The notes under the pieces were generated by a model. The model saw only the letters and a list, made by a program, of their open reading frames with translations. It was not told where the DNA came from and did no database searches. The position numbers and the translations under genes were made by a program. From positions 1,023,855-1,087,854 of the forward strand of contig NZ_JACSPU010000001.1 of NCBI RefSeq assembly GCF_014836985.1: DNA of 64,000 nt, in the 5' to 3' direction. The DNA comes from Planococcus wigleyi (GTDB lineage Bacteria > Bacillota > Bacilli > Bacillales_A > Planococcaceae). This document shows positions 8,078 to 17,384 of the stretch, one piece after another. The first letter of the stretch is position 1; each line of letters begins with the position of its first letter.

Positions 8078-8878
8078 TTGAAGCGCATCCTGTTGATTAT
8101 CGTCGTTTTGTCTTTAGTTATAGTAGCGGGATGCAGTCCAACTTTTATCTTCAATAACGAAGAAGCGGAACCGCGCAACGAACCGTCTATCGGCCGGTAT
8201 ACGGTACCGCCGAATTTCATCCCCCAGGCATTGGTCATCACTGCACTTGGGGATTCCTTGTCTCAAGGTGTGGGAGATGAAGAAAATCTGGGTGGCTACA
8301 CGGGAAGAGTAGCCGCTGAAATCCGGACATGGCCGGGCGTTGAAGGAGTCGCAGTTGAAAATACGGCAAAACGTGGACGCCGCAGCGACCAATTGCTGGC
8401 GATGTTCCAGCAGGGAGAACTGACCGGCCCGGTAGCCGAAGCGGATTACCTGTCTCTGACCATCGGCGGCAATGATGTGATGCGGATCGTCAAACGCGAT
8501 TTGTTTTCACTGAATATGCAAGCTTTTGAAGATGAACTCATTTTGTATGAAAACCGGTTTGAAAATATCTTTACCGCTATCCGCAGCATCAACCCGACTG
8601 TTCCCATCATTGTCATGGGTATCTATAACCCTTTCTCGCTCATAACGGATGAAGTGGAGGAATTCGATCAAATTATCGCTTCCTATAACGAGGCCATGCA
8701 GGAAAGCGCTGAAGCGGATCCACAGGCCTGTTTTGTGCCTGTCAGTGATTTGTTTGAAGGGAATAAAAATCTGGTTTACCATACTGATTTCTTTCATCCG
8801 AACAGCAAAGGCTATGATTTGATGAGTGAGCGCATCCTGGAACGGATGGAAGAATGCGGGTTGAGCTACAAAGAGTAA
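8078..8878 (+). CDS. ypmR: YpmR-like SGNH/GDSL hydrolase lipoprotein
   Basis: A TTG start sits 8 bases after AAGGAG. The N-terminus has a lipoprotein signal ending VIVAGC (lipid-bearing Cys about residue 19). The SGNH blocks are GDSLSQG (Ser nucleophile, about 58), GGND (about 132) and DFFHPN with catalytic Asp/His near residue 240. Such enzymes hydrolyse esters outside the membrane; the natural substrate of YpmR is unknown. It is followed at 12 bases by ypmS, matching the B. subtilis ypmR-ypmS pair. At 266 residues it is a normal size for the family. Confidence 0.88.
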   Translation: MKRILLIIVVLSLVIVAGCSPTFIFNNEEAEPRNEPSIGRYTVPPNFIPQALVITALGDSLSQGVGDEENLGGYTGRVAAEIRTWPGVEGVAVENTAKRGRRSDQLLAMFQQGELTGPVAEADYLSLTIGGNDVMRIVKRDLFSLNMQAFEDELILYENRFENIFTAIRSINPTVPIIVMGIYNPFSLITDEVEEFDQIIASYNEAMQESAEADPQACFVPVSDLFEGNKNLVYHTDFFHPNSKGYDLMSERILERMEECGLSYKE

Positions 8879-8890
8879 GGGGTAATGAAA

Positions 8891-9466
8891 ATGAAAAAAT
8901 GGCGTTTTGCGTTTTTTATTTTGCTGGCAGTGAATGTACTGGCGCTGGTGGGCGTTGTTCTCTATATGACGACGCCTCCGAAGGACTATACGTCCTATCA
9001 GGCATTGAAAAATGCACCGGCAGCCGGCAATACGGTAGTCGTCAATACGACAAAAGCTGACTTTGAAGGAATTGCCAACACATATATACAGGATGCGATG
9101 AAAGACCAGCCGATTCCGTTGGCGTTGTCCGTTAACGACGATGTCAGCTTATCGACGGAGTTGACTATTTTTTCGGTGACATTGCCGATTTTGATGAAAT
9201 TCGAGCCGCTTGTTCAAGAAGATGGCAATTTATTGCTCGAACAGAAATCTGTGGAAGTCGGTATGCTGGATATTCCGCCTGAATCTGCGTTAAAGTTGCT
9301 AAGAGACTCAGTTGAACTTCCGGATTTCATGGAAGTGATGCCTGCTGAAGAGGAAGTGCTGCTGAAGCTGACGGAAATTCCGTTGGATGACGGCATCTCG
9401 GTCCGGGCGGCATCGTTCAACCTGCAAGAGGATGATATCCGCTTGTTGGTGACAATTGAACCATAA
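8891..9466 (+). CDS. ypmS: YpmS family (DUF2140) membrane-anchored protein
   Basis: GGGG at 8879-8882 is 8 bases before the ATG at 8891 but only 2 before the ATG at 8885, so I take the later start (191 residues). The N-terminus [20 protein letters not shown] is a single membrane anchor. The outside part is a soluble domain with paired hydrophobic strands, as in the YpmS family, whose function is unknown. It is in an operon with the upstream ypmR and the downstream msrA (16 bases away), which suggests envelope maintenance, but that is inference. Confidence 0.8.
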   Translation: MKKWRFAFFILLAVNVLALVGVVLYMTTPPKDYTSYQALKNAPAAGNTVVVNTTKADFEGIANTYIQDAMKDQPIPLALSVNDDVSLSTELTIFSVTLPILMKFEPLVQEDGNLLLEQKSVEVGMLDIPPESALKLLRDSVELPDFMEVMPAEEEVLLKLTEIPLDDGISVRAASFNLQEDDIRLLVTIEP

Positions 9467-9482
9467 GGAACGGAGTGAGCAC

Positions 9483-10013
9483 ATGAAGACAGAAAAAGCG
9501 ACATTTGCAGGGGGCTGTTTTTGGTGTATGGTCAAGCCCTTTGATTCTTTGGACGGCATTGAAGAAGTAGTGAGTGGCTATACGGGCGGCGAATTGCCGA
9601 ATCCGACGTATGAACAAGTATGCTCCAACGCAACCGGACATGTGGAAGCCGTACAAATTACGTTCCAGCCGGACATTTTCCCATATGAAAAGTTATTGGA
9701 AGTGTTCTGGACGCAAATTGATCCGACAGATGCAGGCGGCCAATTTTTTGACCGCGGCGAATCCTACCAAACAGCGATTTTCTATCATTCTGAAGAACAG
9801 CGGATCGCTGCAGAAAAATCCAAGCAGGAGCTGGACAATTCAGGCAGATTCGAAAAACCTGTAGCCACGCCTATTTTGGAAGCGAAACCGTTTTATTTGG
9901 CAGAAGCATACCATCAGGATTATTATAAGAAAAACCCTGCCCATTACAACCGTTATTCGGTTGGTTCGGGTCGGACAGCGTTTATTGAAAAGAACTGGGG
10001 TGGACAAGCATGA
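9483..10013 (+). CDS. msrA: Peptide methionine-(S)-S-oxide reductase MsrA, copy 1
   Basis: The ATG at 9483 follows GGAG by 7 bases and gives 176 residues; the upstream ATG lies in the end of ypmS. The active-site motif [12 protein letters not shown] carries the nucleophilic cysteine (about residue 13) and a second cysteine three residues later. MsrA reduces the S epimer of methionine sulfoxide in proteins using thioredoxin. It overlaps msrB by four bases (ATGA), so both epimer-specific repair enzymes are made together. A second, closely similar msrA lies at 36161-36691. Confidence 0.96.
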   Translation: MKTEKATFAGGCFWCMVKPFDSLDGIEEVVSGYTGGELPNPTYEQVCSNATGHVEAVQITFQPDIFPYEKLLEVFWTQIDPTDAGGQFFDRGESYQTAIFYHSEEQRIAAEKSKQELDNSGRFEKPVATPILEAKPFYLAEAYHQDYYKKNPAHYNRYSVGSGRTAFIEKNWGGQA

Positions 10014-10435
10014 AAGAAGAACTAAAAGCGAAATTAACACCGATGCAATATCATGTAACCCAGGAAAGCGGCACCGAGCCTCCTTTCCAGGGAGAATACG
10101 ACCAGCATTTCGAAGACGGCATCTACGTGGATATCGTTTCCGGCAAACCGCTGTTCAGCTCTAAAGACAAGTTTGACGCCCATTGCGGTTGGCCGAGTTT
10201 TGCTAAGCCGCTTGAAGACACAGAAGTGAAAGAAAACCTGGATACCAGCCATGGCATGAGAAGAACGGAAGTTCGTTCAGCTACAGCTGATTCACATTTG
10301 GGCCACTTGTTCCCGGATGGCCCTTCGTCTCTTGGCGGATTGCGCTACTGCATCAACTCTGCAGCTCTCCGTTTTGTTCCGAAAGAACAATTGGATGCTG
10401 AAGGCTTATCCGAATACAAGAAACTGTTTGAATAA
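10010..10435 (+). CDS. msrB: Peptide methionine-(R)-S-oxide reductase MsrB
   Basis: This 141-residue protein shows [17 protein letters not shown] and the catalytic block [11 protein letters not shown] with the nucleophilic cysteine. It lacks the two CxxC pairs that bind zinc in many MsrB proteins, so it belongs to the zinc-free type. It repairs the R epimer of methionine sulfoxide, complementing MsrA, whose stop codon it overlaps. A strong terminator follows. Confidence 0.96.
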   Translation: MKEELKAKLTPMQYHVTQESGTEPPFQGEYDQHFEDGIYVDIVSGKPLFSSKDKFDAHCGWPSFAKPLEDTEVKENLDTSHGMRRTEVRSATADSHLGHLFPDGPSSLGGLRYCINSAALRFVPKEQLDAEGLSEYKKLFE

Positions 10436-10442
10436 CGGGTTG

Positions 10443-10468
10443 CCCGGACAACTGTCCGGGTTTTTTTT
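10443..10468 (+). terminator. Terminator of the ypmR-msrB operon
   Basis: CCCGGACA / TGTCCGGG stem with a two-base loop followed by eight T residues. Confidence 0.9.
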
Positions 10469-10493
10469 GCCCTAAATAAGGAAGGAGAACTTC

Positions 10494-10709
10494 ATGGACC
10501 GTTCATTCTATCAATTTGCATTAAAATACCGCGGAAAACTGATGGCTGATGATTTTTCGCGTTTTGCGGAGTCGATGTTCTTGGATCATTCGTTTCCCAA
10601 GAATTCCAGAGACTTTGACCACTTGTCAAAGTACATTGAAGAAAAAGCGCATCCGGTCATGAAAGCATCCACCTTCGATGAAATGTGGGAAGAATATACA
10701 GCGAGTTAA
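10494..10709 (+). CDS. yozE: YozE family (UPF0346) small protein
   Basis: The 71 residues begin MDRSFYQFALKYRGK and include DHSFPKNSRDFDHLSKYIE and TFDEMWEEY, the conserved positions of the YozE family. YozE proteins fold as a small SAM-like helical domain in the cytosol; their partner and function are not known. GGAGAA precedes the start. Length and sequence match the family, so the call is firm even though the role is not. Confidence 0.9.
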   Translation: MDRSFYQFALKYRGKLMADDFSRFAESMFLDHSFPKNSRDFDHLSKYIEEKAHPVMKASTFDEMWEEYTAS

Positions 10710-10779
10710 GGCTCGTCATTGCACTATAAGGAAAAAAACAGTATGATTAAATCGACTATATTAAAGTGAGGTTTTTTAG

Positions 10780-11484
10780 ATGAGTGTTCATATTAACGCA
10801 AAAAAAGGCGATATTGCCGATACGATTTTACTGCCGGGTGACCCGCTTCGCGCAAAATACATAGCGGAAACGTTTTTGGAAGATGTAACTTTATACAATG
10901 AAGTCCGTAATATGTTCGGCTATACAGGAACATACAAAGGCAAACGCATCTCTGTTCAAGGAACAGGAATGGGTGTACCATCGATTTCAATCTACGTGAC
11001 TGAATTGATGCAGGAATATGACGTACAGAAATTGATCCGCGTTGGTACATGTGGGTCTATTCATAAAGACGTTAAAGTACGCGACGTTATTTTGGCTCAA
11101 AGTGCCTCAACTGACTCAAAAATGAACGAAATCATTTTCAAAGGCGTCAACTATGCACCAACAGCAAATTTCGATCTTTTGCTGAAAGCATATAATGCAG
11201 GCCAGGAAAAAGGATTGAACTTACGTGTCGGGAACGTCTTTACTGAAGATGTTTTCTACAACGAATTTGCAGAACATGAAAAATGGGCTCAATACGGTGT
11301 ACTTGCACTAGAAATGGAATCTTCAGCTCTTTATACATTGGCAGCGAAATTCGGCCGCCAGGCGCTATCGATACTGACAGTGAGCGATCACTTGTTGACA
11401 GGTGAAGTGACAACTTCTGAGGAACGCCAAACAACGTTCAACGACATGATCGTTGTCGCGTTGGATGCTGCAATTCAGGAGTAG
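10780..11484 (+). CDS. deoD: Purine nucleoside phosphorylase, DeoD type
   Basis: This 234-residue enzyme starts [21 protein letters not shown] with the phosphate-binding GDPLRAKY stretch. It has RVGTCGS (about residue 87), [15 protein letters not shown] (ribose-binding Glu/Met/Glu, about 180) and SDHLLTGE with the catalytic Asp. It splits purine nucleosides into base and ribose-1-phosphate for salvage, as a hexamer in the cytosol. It is followed by an intergenic repeat region and then ctpA, an order close to B. subtilis. Confidence 0.97.
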   Translation: MSVHINAKKGDIADTILLPGDPLRAKYIAETFLEDVTLYNEVRNMFGYTGTYKGKRISVQGTGMGVPSISIYVTELMQEYDVQKLIRVGTCGSIHKDVKVRDVILAQSASTDSKMNEIIFKGVNYAPTANFDLLLKAYNAGQEKGLNLRVGNVFTEDVFYNEFAEHEKWAQYGVLALEMESSALYTLAAKFGRQALSILTVSDHLLTGEVTTSEERQTTFNDMIVVALDAAIQE

Positions 11485-11491
11485 TATATAA

Positions 11492-11819
11492 GAAAAGCGC
11501 AAGCGCCCATTTGAGGAACGTAAGCTTAAAGGCGCGACTTCCTGTCGCAACGCTTACATGATCCGCATCCTGCGGACCTCTGCCGGGCATAAGACAGACC
11601 AGCAGAGTGGCGTTCTTTGCCACGGCAGCTGGGTTGGCTTATGACCCAAAGAGCTGGGCACTGGAGTCTGGACAAAGAAAAGCGCAAGCGCCCGTTTAGC
11701 TCTGACAGGTGTAAGGCGATTTGGCGAAGCGGCATGTTTTCAGCCGCACAGCCAGAGCGACTTACATCCCGAAGAGCTGGGCACTGGAGTCTGGACAATC
11801 AGAAAAGCGCAAGCGCCTT
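11492..11819. repeat. Tandem copies of the GAAAAGCGCAAGCGCC intergenic repeat
   Basis: The 16-base motif GAAAAGCGCAAGCGCC occurs three times (11492, 11677, 11802). The first two intervals end with the same string AGAGCTGGGCACTGGAGTCT plus GGACAA (11650-11675 and 11773-11798). The unit is thus about 125-185 bases, tandemly repeated, with a partial third unit. AAGCGCAAGCGCC-headed intergenic repeats are common in Bacillaceae. It contains no gene and lies between deoD and ctpA. Confidence 0.8.
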
Positions 11820-11828
11820 TATAAAAGG

Positions 11829-11856
11829 AAAAAGACTGTCTTGACAGTCTTTTTCT
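11829..11856 (+). terminator. Terminator at the end of the repeat region
   Basis: AAAGACTGTC / GACAGTCTTT stem around TT followed by T residues. It may end the deoD transcript or belong to the repeat. Confidence 0.75.
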
Positions 11857-11905
11857 TTACATTTCCTCCTGTTCTAAAGGCAATTATGAAAGTGGTGAAA
11901 TATAG

Positions 11906-13420
11906 ATGGATGACAAACGTCCGGGGGAAGAGCAGGAACAAATTCCGCCAACAGAGGAATCGCCGTCACACGTTATTAAAATGAAGACATTCAGCTTTAT
12001 TATGCTGGTATTCCTTTTAATCATTGCAACGGCAGGCTTGACCGTTTTTGCGTTGACCTTTGGTGACGATAAAGCCGTGGAAGTCAATTCGCCGGAGCGT
12101 CGTGAATTCGACAAGCTCTACACAGCCTATGATGAAATACAGAATAATTATTTCGAAGATGTGGATAGAAATGTCCTGATCAACGGGGCAATCAACGGAA
12201 TGGTTGATTCGCTTGAAGATCCTTACTCCGATTACATGAATGAAGAAGAAGCTTCACAGTTCCTGGAAGGGATTTCGTCCAGTTTCCAGGGTATTGGTGC
12301 AGAAGTACAAGAGCGAGGCGGCTATGTAACAGTCGTATCACCGATTAAAAACTCACCTGCTGAAAAAGCAGGCATTCTGCCGAATGACCAGATTTTAGCG
12401 GTTGATGGAGAAAGCATTCAAGGCTTCACTACCACTGAAGCTGTTATGTTGATCCGTGGTGAAAAAGGAACGGAAGTTACATTGACCATTCAACGCGGTG
12501 AAAACACAGAGCCGATTGAAATTACAATCGTCCGTGATGAAATACCGATTGAAACCGTTTATGCGGAAATGGTCGGCGATAACGTGGCCCATATCCAAAT
12601 CACGAGTTTCTCTGAAAACACGTACCAGGAGTTGCTTGATGCCATTGATGAAATGGAAGCTGAAGGAATGGAAGCGGCCGTAATGGACGTTCGCCAGAAT
12701 CCGGGCGGCTTATTGGATGTAGCGCTTAAAATATCCGATTTGTTTATTGAAGACGGGAAACCGTTGTTCGAAGTCCAGGCAAAAGGTGCTGAACCTGAAG
12801 TTTATATGTCTTCACCGGGTACGAAACTCGAAGTGCCTGTCACTTTATTGATTGATGGGGGCAGCGCCTCGGCATCTGAGATTTTGGCCGGAGCGATGAA
12901 CGAGTCGGCTGATATCAAATTGGTTGGTGAGAAGACATTCGGCAAAGGAACGGTCCAAACAGCCAATGACCTTCAAGATGGCTCGAACTTGAAATTTACG
13001 ACGGCTAAATGGCTGACACCTGACGGCAACTGGATTCATGAAAAAGGAATCGAACCGGATGTGAAAGTTGCTTATCCGGCATATGCCTCTCTTCCGGTCC
13101 TGGATACTTCTCAGGAGCTAAAAGACGGTGTGATTTCAGAACAAGTGAAAACTGCTGAGCAGATGCTCGAAGCACTTGGCTACGAAGTTGGAGATGTGGA
13201 TGGTGTATTTGAAGAGCAAATGACGGAAGCTGTTGAAACTTTCCAGGAAGAAAACGAACTGGAAGTGAACGGTATTCTTACTGGAGACAGTACATTTGCG
13301 GTGATGGATGCGTTGCGCAAGAAAATCGAAAGCGATGATCCGCAATTGCAGGAAGCCAAAAAGATTCTGATGGAAGAAGCGGGAATTGAAGCTTCTGCAG
13401 CAGAAGAAACTGAAGAGTAA
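11906..13420 (+). CDS. ctpA: CtpA-type S41 carboxy-terminal processing protease
   Basis: The 504 residues show a membrane anchor (about 28-51, FSFIMLVFLLIIATAGLTVF), a PDZ domain (about 105-180), an S41 catalytic domain with the nucleophile in GGSASASEI (about 320) and general-base lysine in GEKTFGKGTVQ (about 350), and a C-terminal peptidoglycan-binding domain (about 420-475, MLEALGYEVGDVDGVF). The last domain and the deoD neighbourhood fit CtpA rather than CtpB. Such proteases trim or degrade envelope proteins outside the membrane. Length is normal. The start has only a weak ribosome binding site. Confidence 0.92.
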   Translation: MDDKRPGEEQEQIPPTEESPSHVIKMKTFSFIMLVFLLIIATAGLTVFALTFGDDKAVEVNSPERREFDKLYTAYDEIQNNYFEDVDRNVLINGAINGMVDSLEDPYSDYMNEEEASQFLEGISSSFQGIGAEVQERGGYVTVVSPIKNSPAEKAGILPNDQILAVDGESIQGFTTTEAVMLIRGEKGTEVTLTIQRGENTEPIEITIVRDEIPIETVYAEMVGDNVAHIQITSFSENTYQELLDAIDEMEAEGMEAAVMDVRQNPGGLLDVALKISDLFIEDGKPLFEVQAKGAEPEVYMSSPGTKLEVPVTLLIDGGSASASEILAGAMNESADIKLVGEKTFGKGTVQTANDLQDGSNLKFTTAKWLTPDGNWIHEKGIEPDVKVAYPAYASLPVLDTSQELKDGVISEQVKTAEQMLEALGYEVGDVDGVFEEQMTEAVETFQEENELEVNGILTGDSTFAVMDALRKKIESDDPQLQEAKKILMEEAGIEASAAEETEE

Positions 13421-13427
13421 TTCTCGA

Positions 13428-13450
13428 GGTCCGCTTAGGCGGGCCTTTTC
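13428..13450 (+). terminator. Terminator after ctpA
   Basis: GGTCCGC / GCGGGCC stem with a TTAG loop and a short T run. Confidence 0.8.
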
Positions 13451-13477
13451 TTAATCAGTAACCGAAAGGATGAGACG

Positions 13478-14359
13478 ATGAAAGACGTATATTTGTTTAG
13501 TGGATTTTTGGGAAGCGGAAAGACGACGCTTTTGAAAGGCATGATCACCCAAATGAAAGATAAAGGACTGAAACCTGCAGTCTTCATGAATGAACTCGGC
13601 AAAATGAACATGGATTCTGATTCAGTGGAAAACGGCGTGCCGCTGAAGGAAATTCTCGACGGCTGCATTTGCTGCTCGGGTTCCGAAAAATCAGAAGCGC
13701 AGATCCAGACGCTATTGGCAGAAGAAGATTTTGATGTCTTGTTGATTGAAACGACAGGGGCGGCGCACCCAGTGGAAGCGCTTGACGCTATTTTTTCTCC
13801 GTTGTTTGCCGACCAATTAAACTTTAAAGGAATCGTTACGGTAGCGGACAGCAAACGCTGGATGGACCGCAACAGCTTGTCGCCACAGATCCGTTCGCTG
13901 TTTTTGGAACAAATCCGCCATGCCGACTTGATTTTGGCCAATAAAATGGATTTATTGACGGACGGCGAACAAGGAACGGTCGTCTACGAAATCCAGTCAT
14001 TGAACCCGACAGCGCAGATCATTCAGACCGTGCATGCCAAAGTGCCTTTTTCTGCACTGGACAAAATGACGCCTTCAAGATCAGAAGACGTCACCAAAAC
14101 CCCTGTTTCAAAGTTAAACCTAAACGCCAAAGTGCTGCAGTTTGATGCACCTGTGCAACGGGAGAAATTTGAAGACTGGCTGCGCGCGTTGCCGGATACG
14201 GTATTCCGCATCAAAGGCTATGTGCCGTTGGAAGGCGATAAGTATCCGCATGCGTTTCAGTTTGCTTATGGGATGGCCCAATGGCTTCCTGAGTACATCA
14301 AGATGCAGAATCAGATTGTTGTGATCGGTGAAGGGTTGGAAGGAGTCGAGCTTCCATGA
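13478..14359 (+). CDS. CobW/P47K G3E GTPase metallochaperone
   Basis: The 293 residues contain GFLGSGKTT (Walker A, about residue 10), ILDGCICCSGSE with the CxCC metal motif (about 65), IETTGAAHP (about 90) and NKMD (about 155, guanine specificity), then a CobW C-terminal domain. This family uses GTP to hand metals such as zinc, cobalt or nickel to client proteins. Which metal is involved cannot be told, as no Zur or B12 element is seen upstream. The stop overlaps the next start (ATGA), so a small partner protein is co-translated. Confidence 0.88.
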   Translation: MKDVYLFSGFLGSGKTTLLKGMITQMKDKGLKPAVFMNELGKMNMDSDSVENGVPLKEILDGCICCSGSEKSEAQIQTLLAEEDFDVLLIETTGAAHPVEALDAIFSPLFADQLNFKGIVTVADSKRWMDRNSLSPQIRSLFLEQIRHADLILANKMDLLTDGEQGTVVYEIQSLNPTAQIIQTVHAKVPFSALDKMTPSRSEDVTKTPVSKLNLNAKVLQFDAPVQREKFEDWLRALPDTVFRIKGYVPLEGDKYPHAFQFAYGMAQWLPEYIKMQNQIVVIGEGLEGVELP

Positions 14360-14601
14360 TTGGATCGTACCGGAAACTGTGGCCGCAGCGTGCATCTGCT
14401 GAAAACATCACAACACAGGAAGAGCTTGAAAAGTACATCCTGATCGAACTCAACGACGAATTGACGCATCCGCGTGTCCGGAAATCCAAACAGCAGAAAT
14501 TGGAACTGGCGTTGGAACGGATCGAACAGTCGGATCTGTCGGAATCAGAAAAATACGGCTTAGCTGCTTTGTACAAAAGGCTGGCCGCTGAAAAAGAGTA
14601 A
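14356..14601 (+). CDS. Small helical protein coupled to the CobW-type GTPase
   Basis: This 81-residue frame starts within the stop of the upstream GTPase gene by a four-base ATGA overlap and ends before a strong terminator. The sequence is charged and predicted helical (TTQEELEKYILIELNDELTH, then KQQKLELALERIEQSD), with no cysteines or histidine clusters. I do not recognise the family. Tight coupling suggests it works with the metallochaperone, but nothing in the sequence shows how. Confidence 0.7.
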   Translation: MIGSYRKLWPQRASAENITTQEELEKYILIELNDELTHPRVRKSKQQKLELALERIEQSDLSESEKYGLAALYKRLAAEKE

Positions 14602-14623
14602 AGCTGTTTTGGAAAAGGACAAA

Positions 14624-14670
14624 ACGAAAGCAGGAAGAGAAAATCTTTAATTTTCTCTTCCTGCTTTTTT
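14624..14670. terminator. Bidirectional terminator between convergent genes
   Basis: GCAGGAAGAGAAAA / TTTTCTCTTCCTGC stem with A and T runs at the two ends. It serves both the GTPase operon and the convergent MATE gene. Confidence 0.9.
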
Positions 14671-14688
14671 GATGTGTATTCATAAGGT

Positions 14689-16059
14689 TCATCGATTTTG
14701 AATCATCGGCGACCGGGCGGCGATTTTTTTCTGGATCAACAGCAGACGGATGGACAACGTGATGGCACCTGCTGTGAGGCCGGCAATCAGGCCGATCCAA
14801 TAACCGAAAGCACCGAAATCAGTGAAATTGGCAAGCAGGTATCCGACAGGCAAGCCGATTACCCAATAAGAGACCAATGCCATAACGAACGTGATGTTGA
14901 CGTCTTTGTAGCCGCGAAGAGCTCCTTGCACCGGAGCCTGTATGGCATCTGATAATTGGAACAGTGCGGCAAACAACAAGAATTGGACAGCCAGTTCGAC
15001 AACTACTGGGTCTGAGGAATACAAGGCCGCAATGTCGCTGCGCAAGAAAAACAGAAGACAGGCGGACACGAAACTTAAGGTGACGGCAGTGCCTACGCTC
15101 AGCCAACTGTACTGTTTGGCATCATGGAAACGCTTGGCTCCGACTTCGTAGCCGACCAATATGGTGGCGCCCATGGAAATGCTGAGCGGCAGCATATATA
15201 ACAGGGAAGCAAAATTCAAAGCGATTTGGTGGGCTGCAATGGTGACGGTGCCGTAAACGGCCAGCATGAACGTCACCGCAGAGAAAATACTGGTTTCCAC
15301 AAAAATCGAAATGCCGATCGGGACACCGATGCGGCTGATTTCATTCCAGCGGCTAAAGGATAATTTGGGCCATTTGCGGAAAATGCCATAAGAGTTGAAT
15401 GGATTTCGTGTATGGATAATCCATATCGCAATCGCTAAAATCAGCCAGTAGGTGATAGCCGATGCCAGTCCGGCACCAGCTCCACCAAGCTCTGGAAAGC
15501 CGAACTTGCCGAAAATCAGCAAGTAGTTGAAGAAAATATTGATGGGTGCGGACAATAGTGAAATGACCATTGTGACTCGAGTAGCTCCAAGTGCATCGAT
15601 ATACGAACGCAATGCATTGTAGACGAATAACGGTATCAGCCCTATAGACATCGCAAAAATATAGCGGCTCGCCACATCAGCAACAACCGGTTCAAGGTCC
15701 ATAAATGTCAACAAGTAGTCGAGTCCGAAATAAAAGAAGGCGAAGACGATCACAGCCAGCAGAATGGCCAAATAAATCCCTTGCTGCACGGCTTCTTTTA
15801 CCTGTTCTTTTTTCTTAGCGCCCATCAATTGTGCTACAATTGGAGTGATGGACATCAGGATTCCTGCAAGCCCGATATAGACGGGCACCCAAAAGGAAGA
15901 CCCGATGGACACGCCGGCAAGATCTTCTGTACCATAGCGGGCAGTCATGTAAATATCGAAAAAAGTCACCATATACATCGCAATTTGAGTCACGAGAATC
16001 GGAAAAACAATTTTTACTAACAATAATAATTTCTCTTTCATGGTTCTGGTTTGGTGCAT
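14689..16059 (-). CDS. MATE family multidrug efflux transporter (NorM-like)
   Basis: The ATG at 16059 lies 8 bases after GGGAGG, giving 456 residues; the longer frame starts inside the ribosome binding site. Twelve hydrophobic segments are visible in two similar halves, with MATE-typical stretches such as FDIYMTARYGTEDLAGVSIG and IAAHQIALNFASLLYMLPLS. These pumps export cationic drugs or metabolites in exchange for Na+ or H+. The upstream region has an inverted repeat that may control it. The substrate is unknown. Confidence 0.9.
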   Translation of the reverse strand: MHQTRTMKEKLLLLVKIVFPILVTQIAMYMVTFFDIYMTARYGTEDLAGVSIGSSFWVPVYIGLAGILMSITPIVAQLMGAKKKEQVKEAVQQGIYLAILLAVIVFAFFYFGLDYLLTFMDLEPVVADVASRYIFAMSIGLIPLFVYNALRSYIDALGATRVTMVISLLSAPINIFFNYLLIFGKFGFPELGGAGAGLASAITYWLILAIAIWIIHTRNPFNSYGIFRKWPKLSFSRWNEISRIGVPIGISIFVETSIFSAVTFMLAVYGTVTIAAHQIALNFASLLYMLPLSISMGATILVGYEVGAKRFHDAKQYSWLSVGTAVTLSFVSACLLFFLRSDIAALYSSDPVVVELAVQFLLFAALFQLSDAIQAPVQGALRGYKDVNITFVMALVSYWVIGLPVGYLLANFTDFGAFGYWIGLIAGLTAGAITLSIRLLLIQKKIAARSPMIQNR

Positions 16060-16103
16060 ATTTCTTTCCTCCCGCAATCAACTTCTGTAAATAAAAAAAT
16101 GAA

Positions 16104-16190
16104 CGATTACATTTAATGCCGATCAAGCATTGCTTGGTTATCGGCATTGATGGCCAATTCAAGAACAAGTTAATCTACCCGATTACAATT
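16104..16190 (-). promoter_or_regulatory. Inverted repeat and paired motif upstream of the MATE gene
   Basis: AATGCCGAT (16115-16123) and ATCGGCATT (16140-16148) form a nine-base inverted repeat with further pairing inside (AAGCA / TGCTT). CGATTACA occurs on either side at 16104 and about 16180. Whether this is an RNA hairpin in the leader or a repressor site cannot be decided. Confidence 0.4.
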
Positions 16191-16279
16191 TAGCAAATAA
16201 AATCCAGTATAGCATAAATGGGTCTTCTAAAAAGCCTTACCTGCTATACCAAATTATATAGATGAGAGTAGGACACGCA

Positions 16280-17356
16280 ATGGACAACAAAACGATTTTA
16301 TTGACCGGGGGCGGAACAGCAGGTCACGTCTCCCTAAACCAGGCATTGATTCCGGAACTGAAGAATTTAGGCTTCAACGTCGAATACATCGGTTCCAAAG
16401 ATGGGATTGAAAATGAACTCATCCGGGATTCGTTTCCATCAGTTCCATACCATGCCATTTCCAGCGGCAAGTTAAGACGCTATTTTTCAACGAAAAATTT
16501 CTCGGATCCATTCCGTGTGGGTGCAGGCTTGACACAAGCACTCAATATCATCCGCAAAACCAAACCGGTCGCCATTTTTTCAAAAGGCGGATTCGTATCG
16601 GTTCCTGTGGTTATGGCAGGCCGCATGATGTCGGTGCCGGTCATCATCCATGAGTCCGATGTGACTCCCGGACTCGCCAATAAATTGGCATTGCCTTTTG
16701 CCGACCACATTTTCACGGTCTTTAAAGAAACGTTGGCGCACGTGCCAAGCACTAAATCGACATGTACAGGATCTGTGATCCGCAGTGAATTGATGGAAGG
16801 TTCTGCTGAAAAAGGGCAGGAAATCTGCCCATTCAATAATGATTTGCCCGTATTGATGGTTATGGGCGGAAGCCAAGGCTCAGCCATGATCAACTCGGCT
16901 GTCCGCAATAACCTGGAGCGACTGCTGGAGCAATTCAACATCATCCATTTGTGCGGAAAAGGCAACAGCATGCCCGAACTGGATGTTCATTTGAATTACC
17001 GCCAATTTGAATACGTTACCCATGAATTGCCGCATCTATTGCATATGACCGATTTTGTTGTGTCCCGGGCAGGATCGAATTCCATATTCGAATTCCTGGC
17101 ATTGAAAAAGCCGATGCTGCTTGTGCCGCTGTCTATCCAAAAAAGCCGCGGCGATCAGATACTGAATGCCAATCTATTCGAAAAACAGGGCTTTGCCCAT
17201 GTCGTGGAAGAAGAAGAGCTTTCTGCCGACCGTTTTATGGAAGAACTGGAGCGCCTGCAACAAGATAAAGACCAGCTGATCGAAACGATGACACAAACTG
17301 AATCTCCAATTACCGCTGCTGAAATGGCCAAATTGGTCACTTCGTACGCTAAATAA
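16280..17356 (+). CDS. murG: MurG, lipid II-forming GlcNAc transferase
   Basis: I choose the ATG at 16280 (358 residues), which follows GTAGGA at 8 bases. The N-terminal domain has LLTGGGTAGHV (lipid-substrate glycine loop) and the hydrophobic patch around KLRRYFS. The C-terminal GT-B domain has MVMGGSQGSAMIN (about residue 193) and SRAGSNSIFEFLALKKP (about 260), which binds UDP-GlcNAc. MurG adds GlcNAc to lipid I on the inner membrane face. It lies outside a division/cell-wall cluster here, next to a dapF-like gene, so both neighbours serve peptidoglycan. Whether another murG exists elsewhere is unknown. Confidence 0.93.
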   Translation: MDNKTILLTGGGTAGHVSLNQALIPELKNLGFNVEYIGSKDGIENELIRDSFPSVPYHAISSGKLRRYFSTKNFSDPFRVGAGLTQALNIIRKTKPVAIFSKGGFVSVPVVMAGRMMSVPVIIHESDVTPGLANKLALPFADHIFTVFKETLAHVPSTKSTCTGSVIRSELMEGSAEKGQEICPFNNDLPVLMVMGGSQGSAMINSAVRNNLERLLEQFNIIHLCGKGNSMPELDVHLNYRQFEYVTHELPHLLHMTDFVVSRAGSNSIFEFLALKKPMLLVPLSIQKSRGDQILNANLFEKQGFAHVVEEEELSADRFMEELERLQQDKDQLIETMTQTESPITAAEMAKLVTSYAK

Positions 17357-17384
17357 TTCCCATTACTTTCAAGAGGTGACGAAA

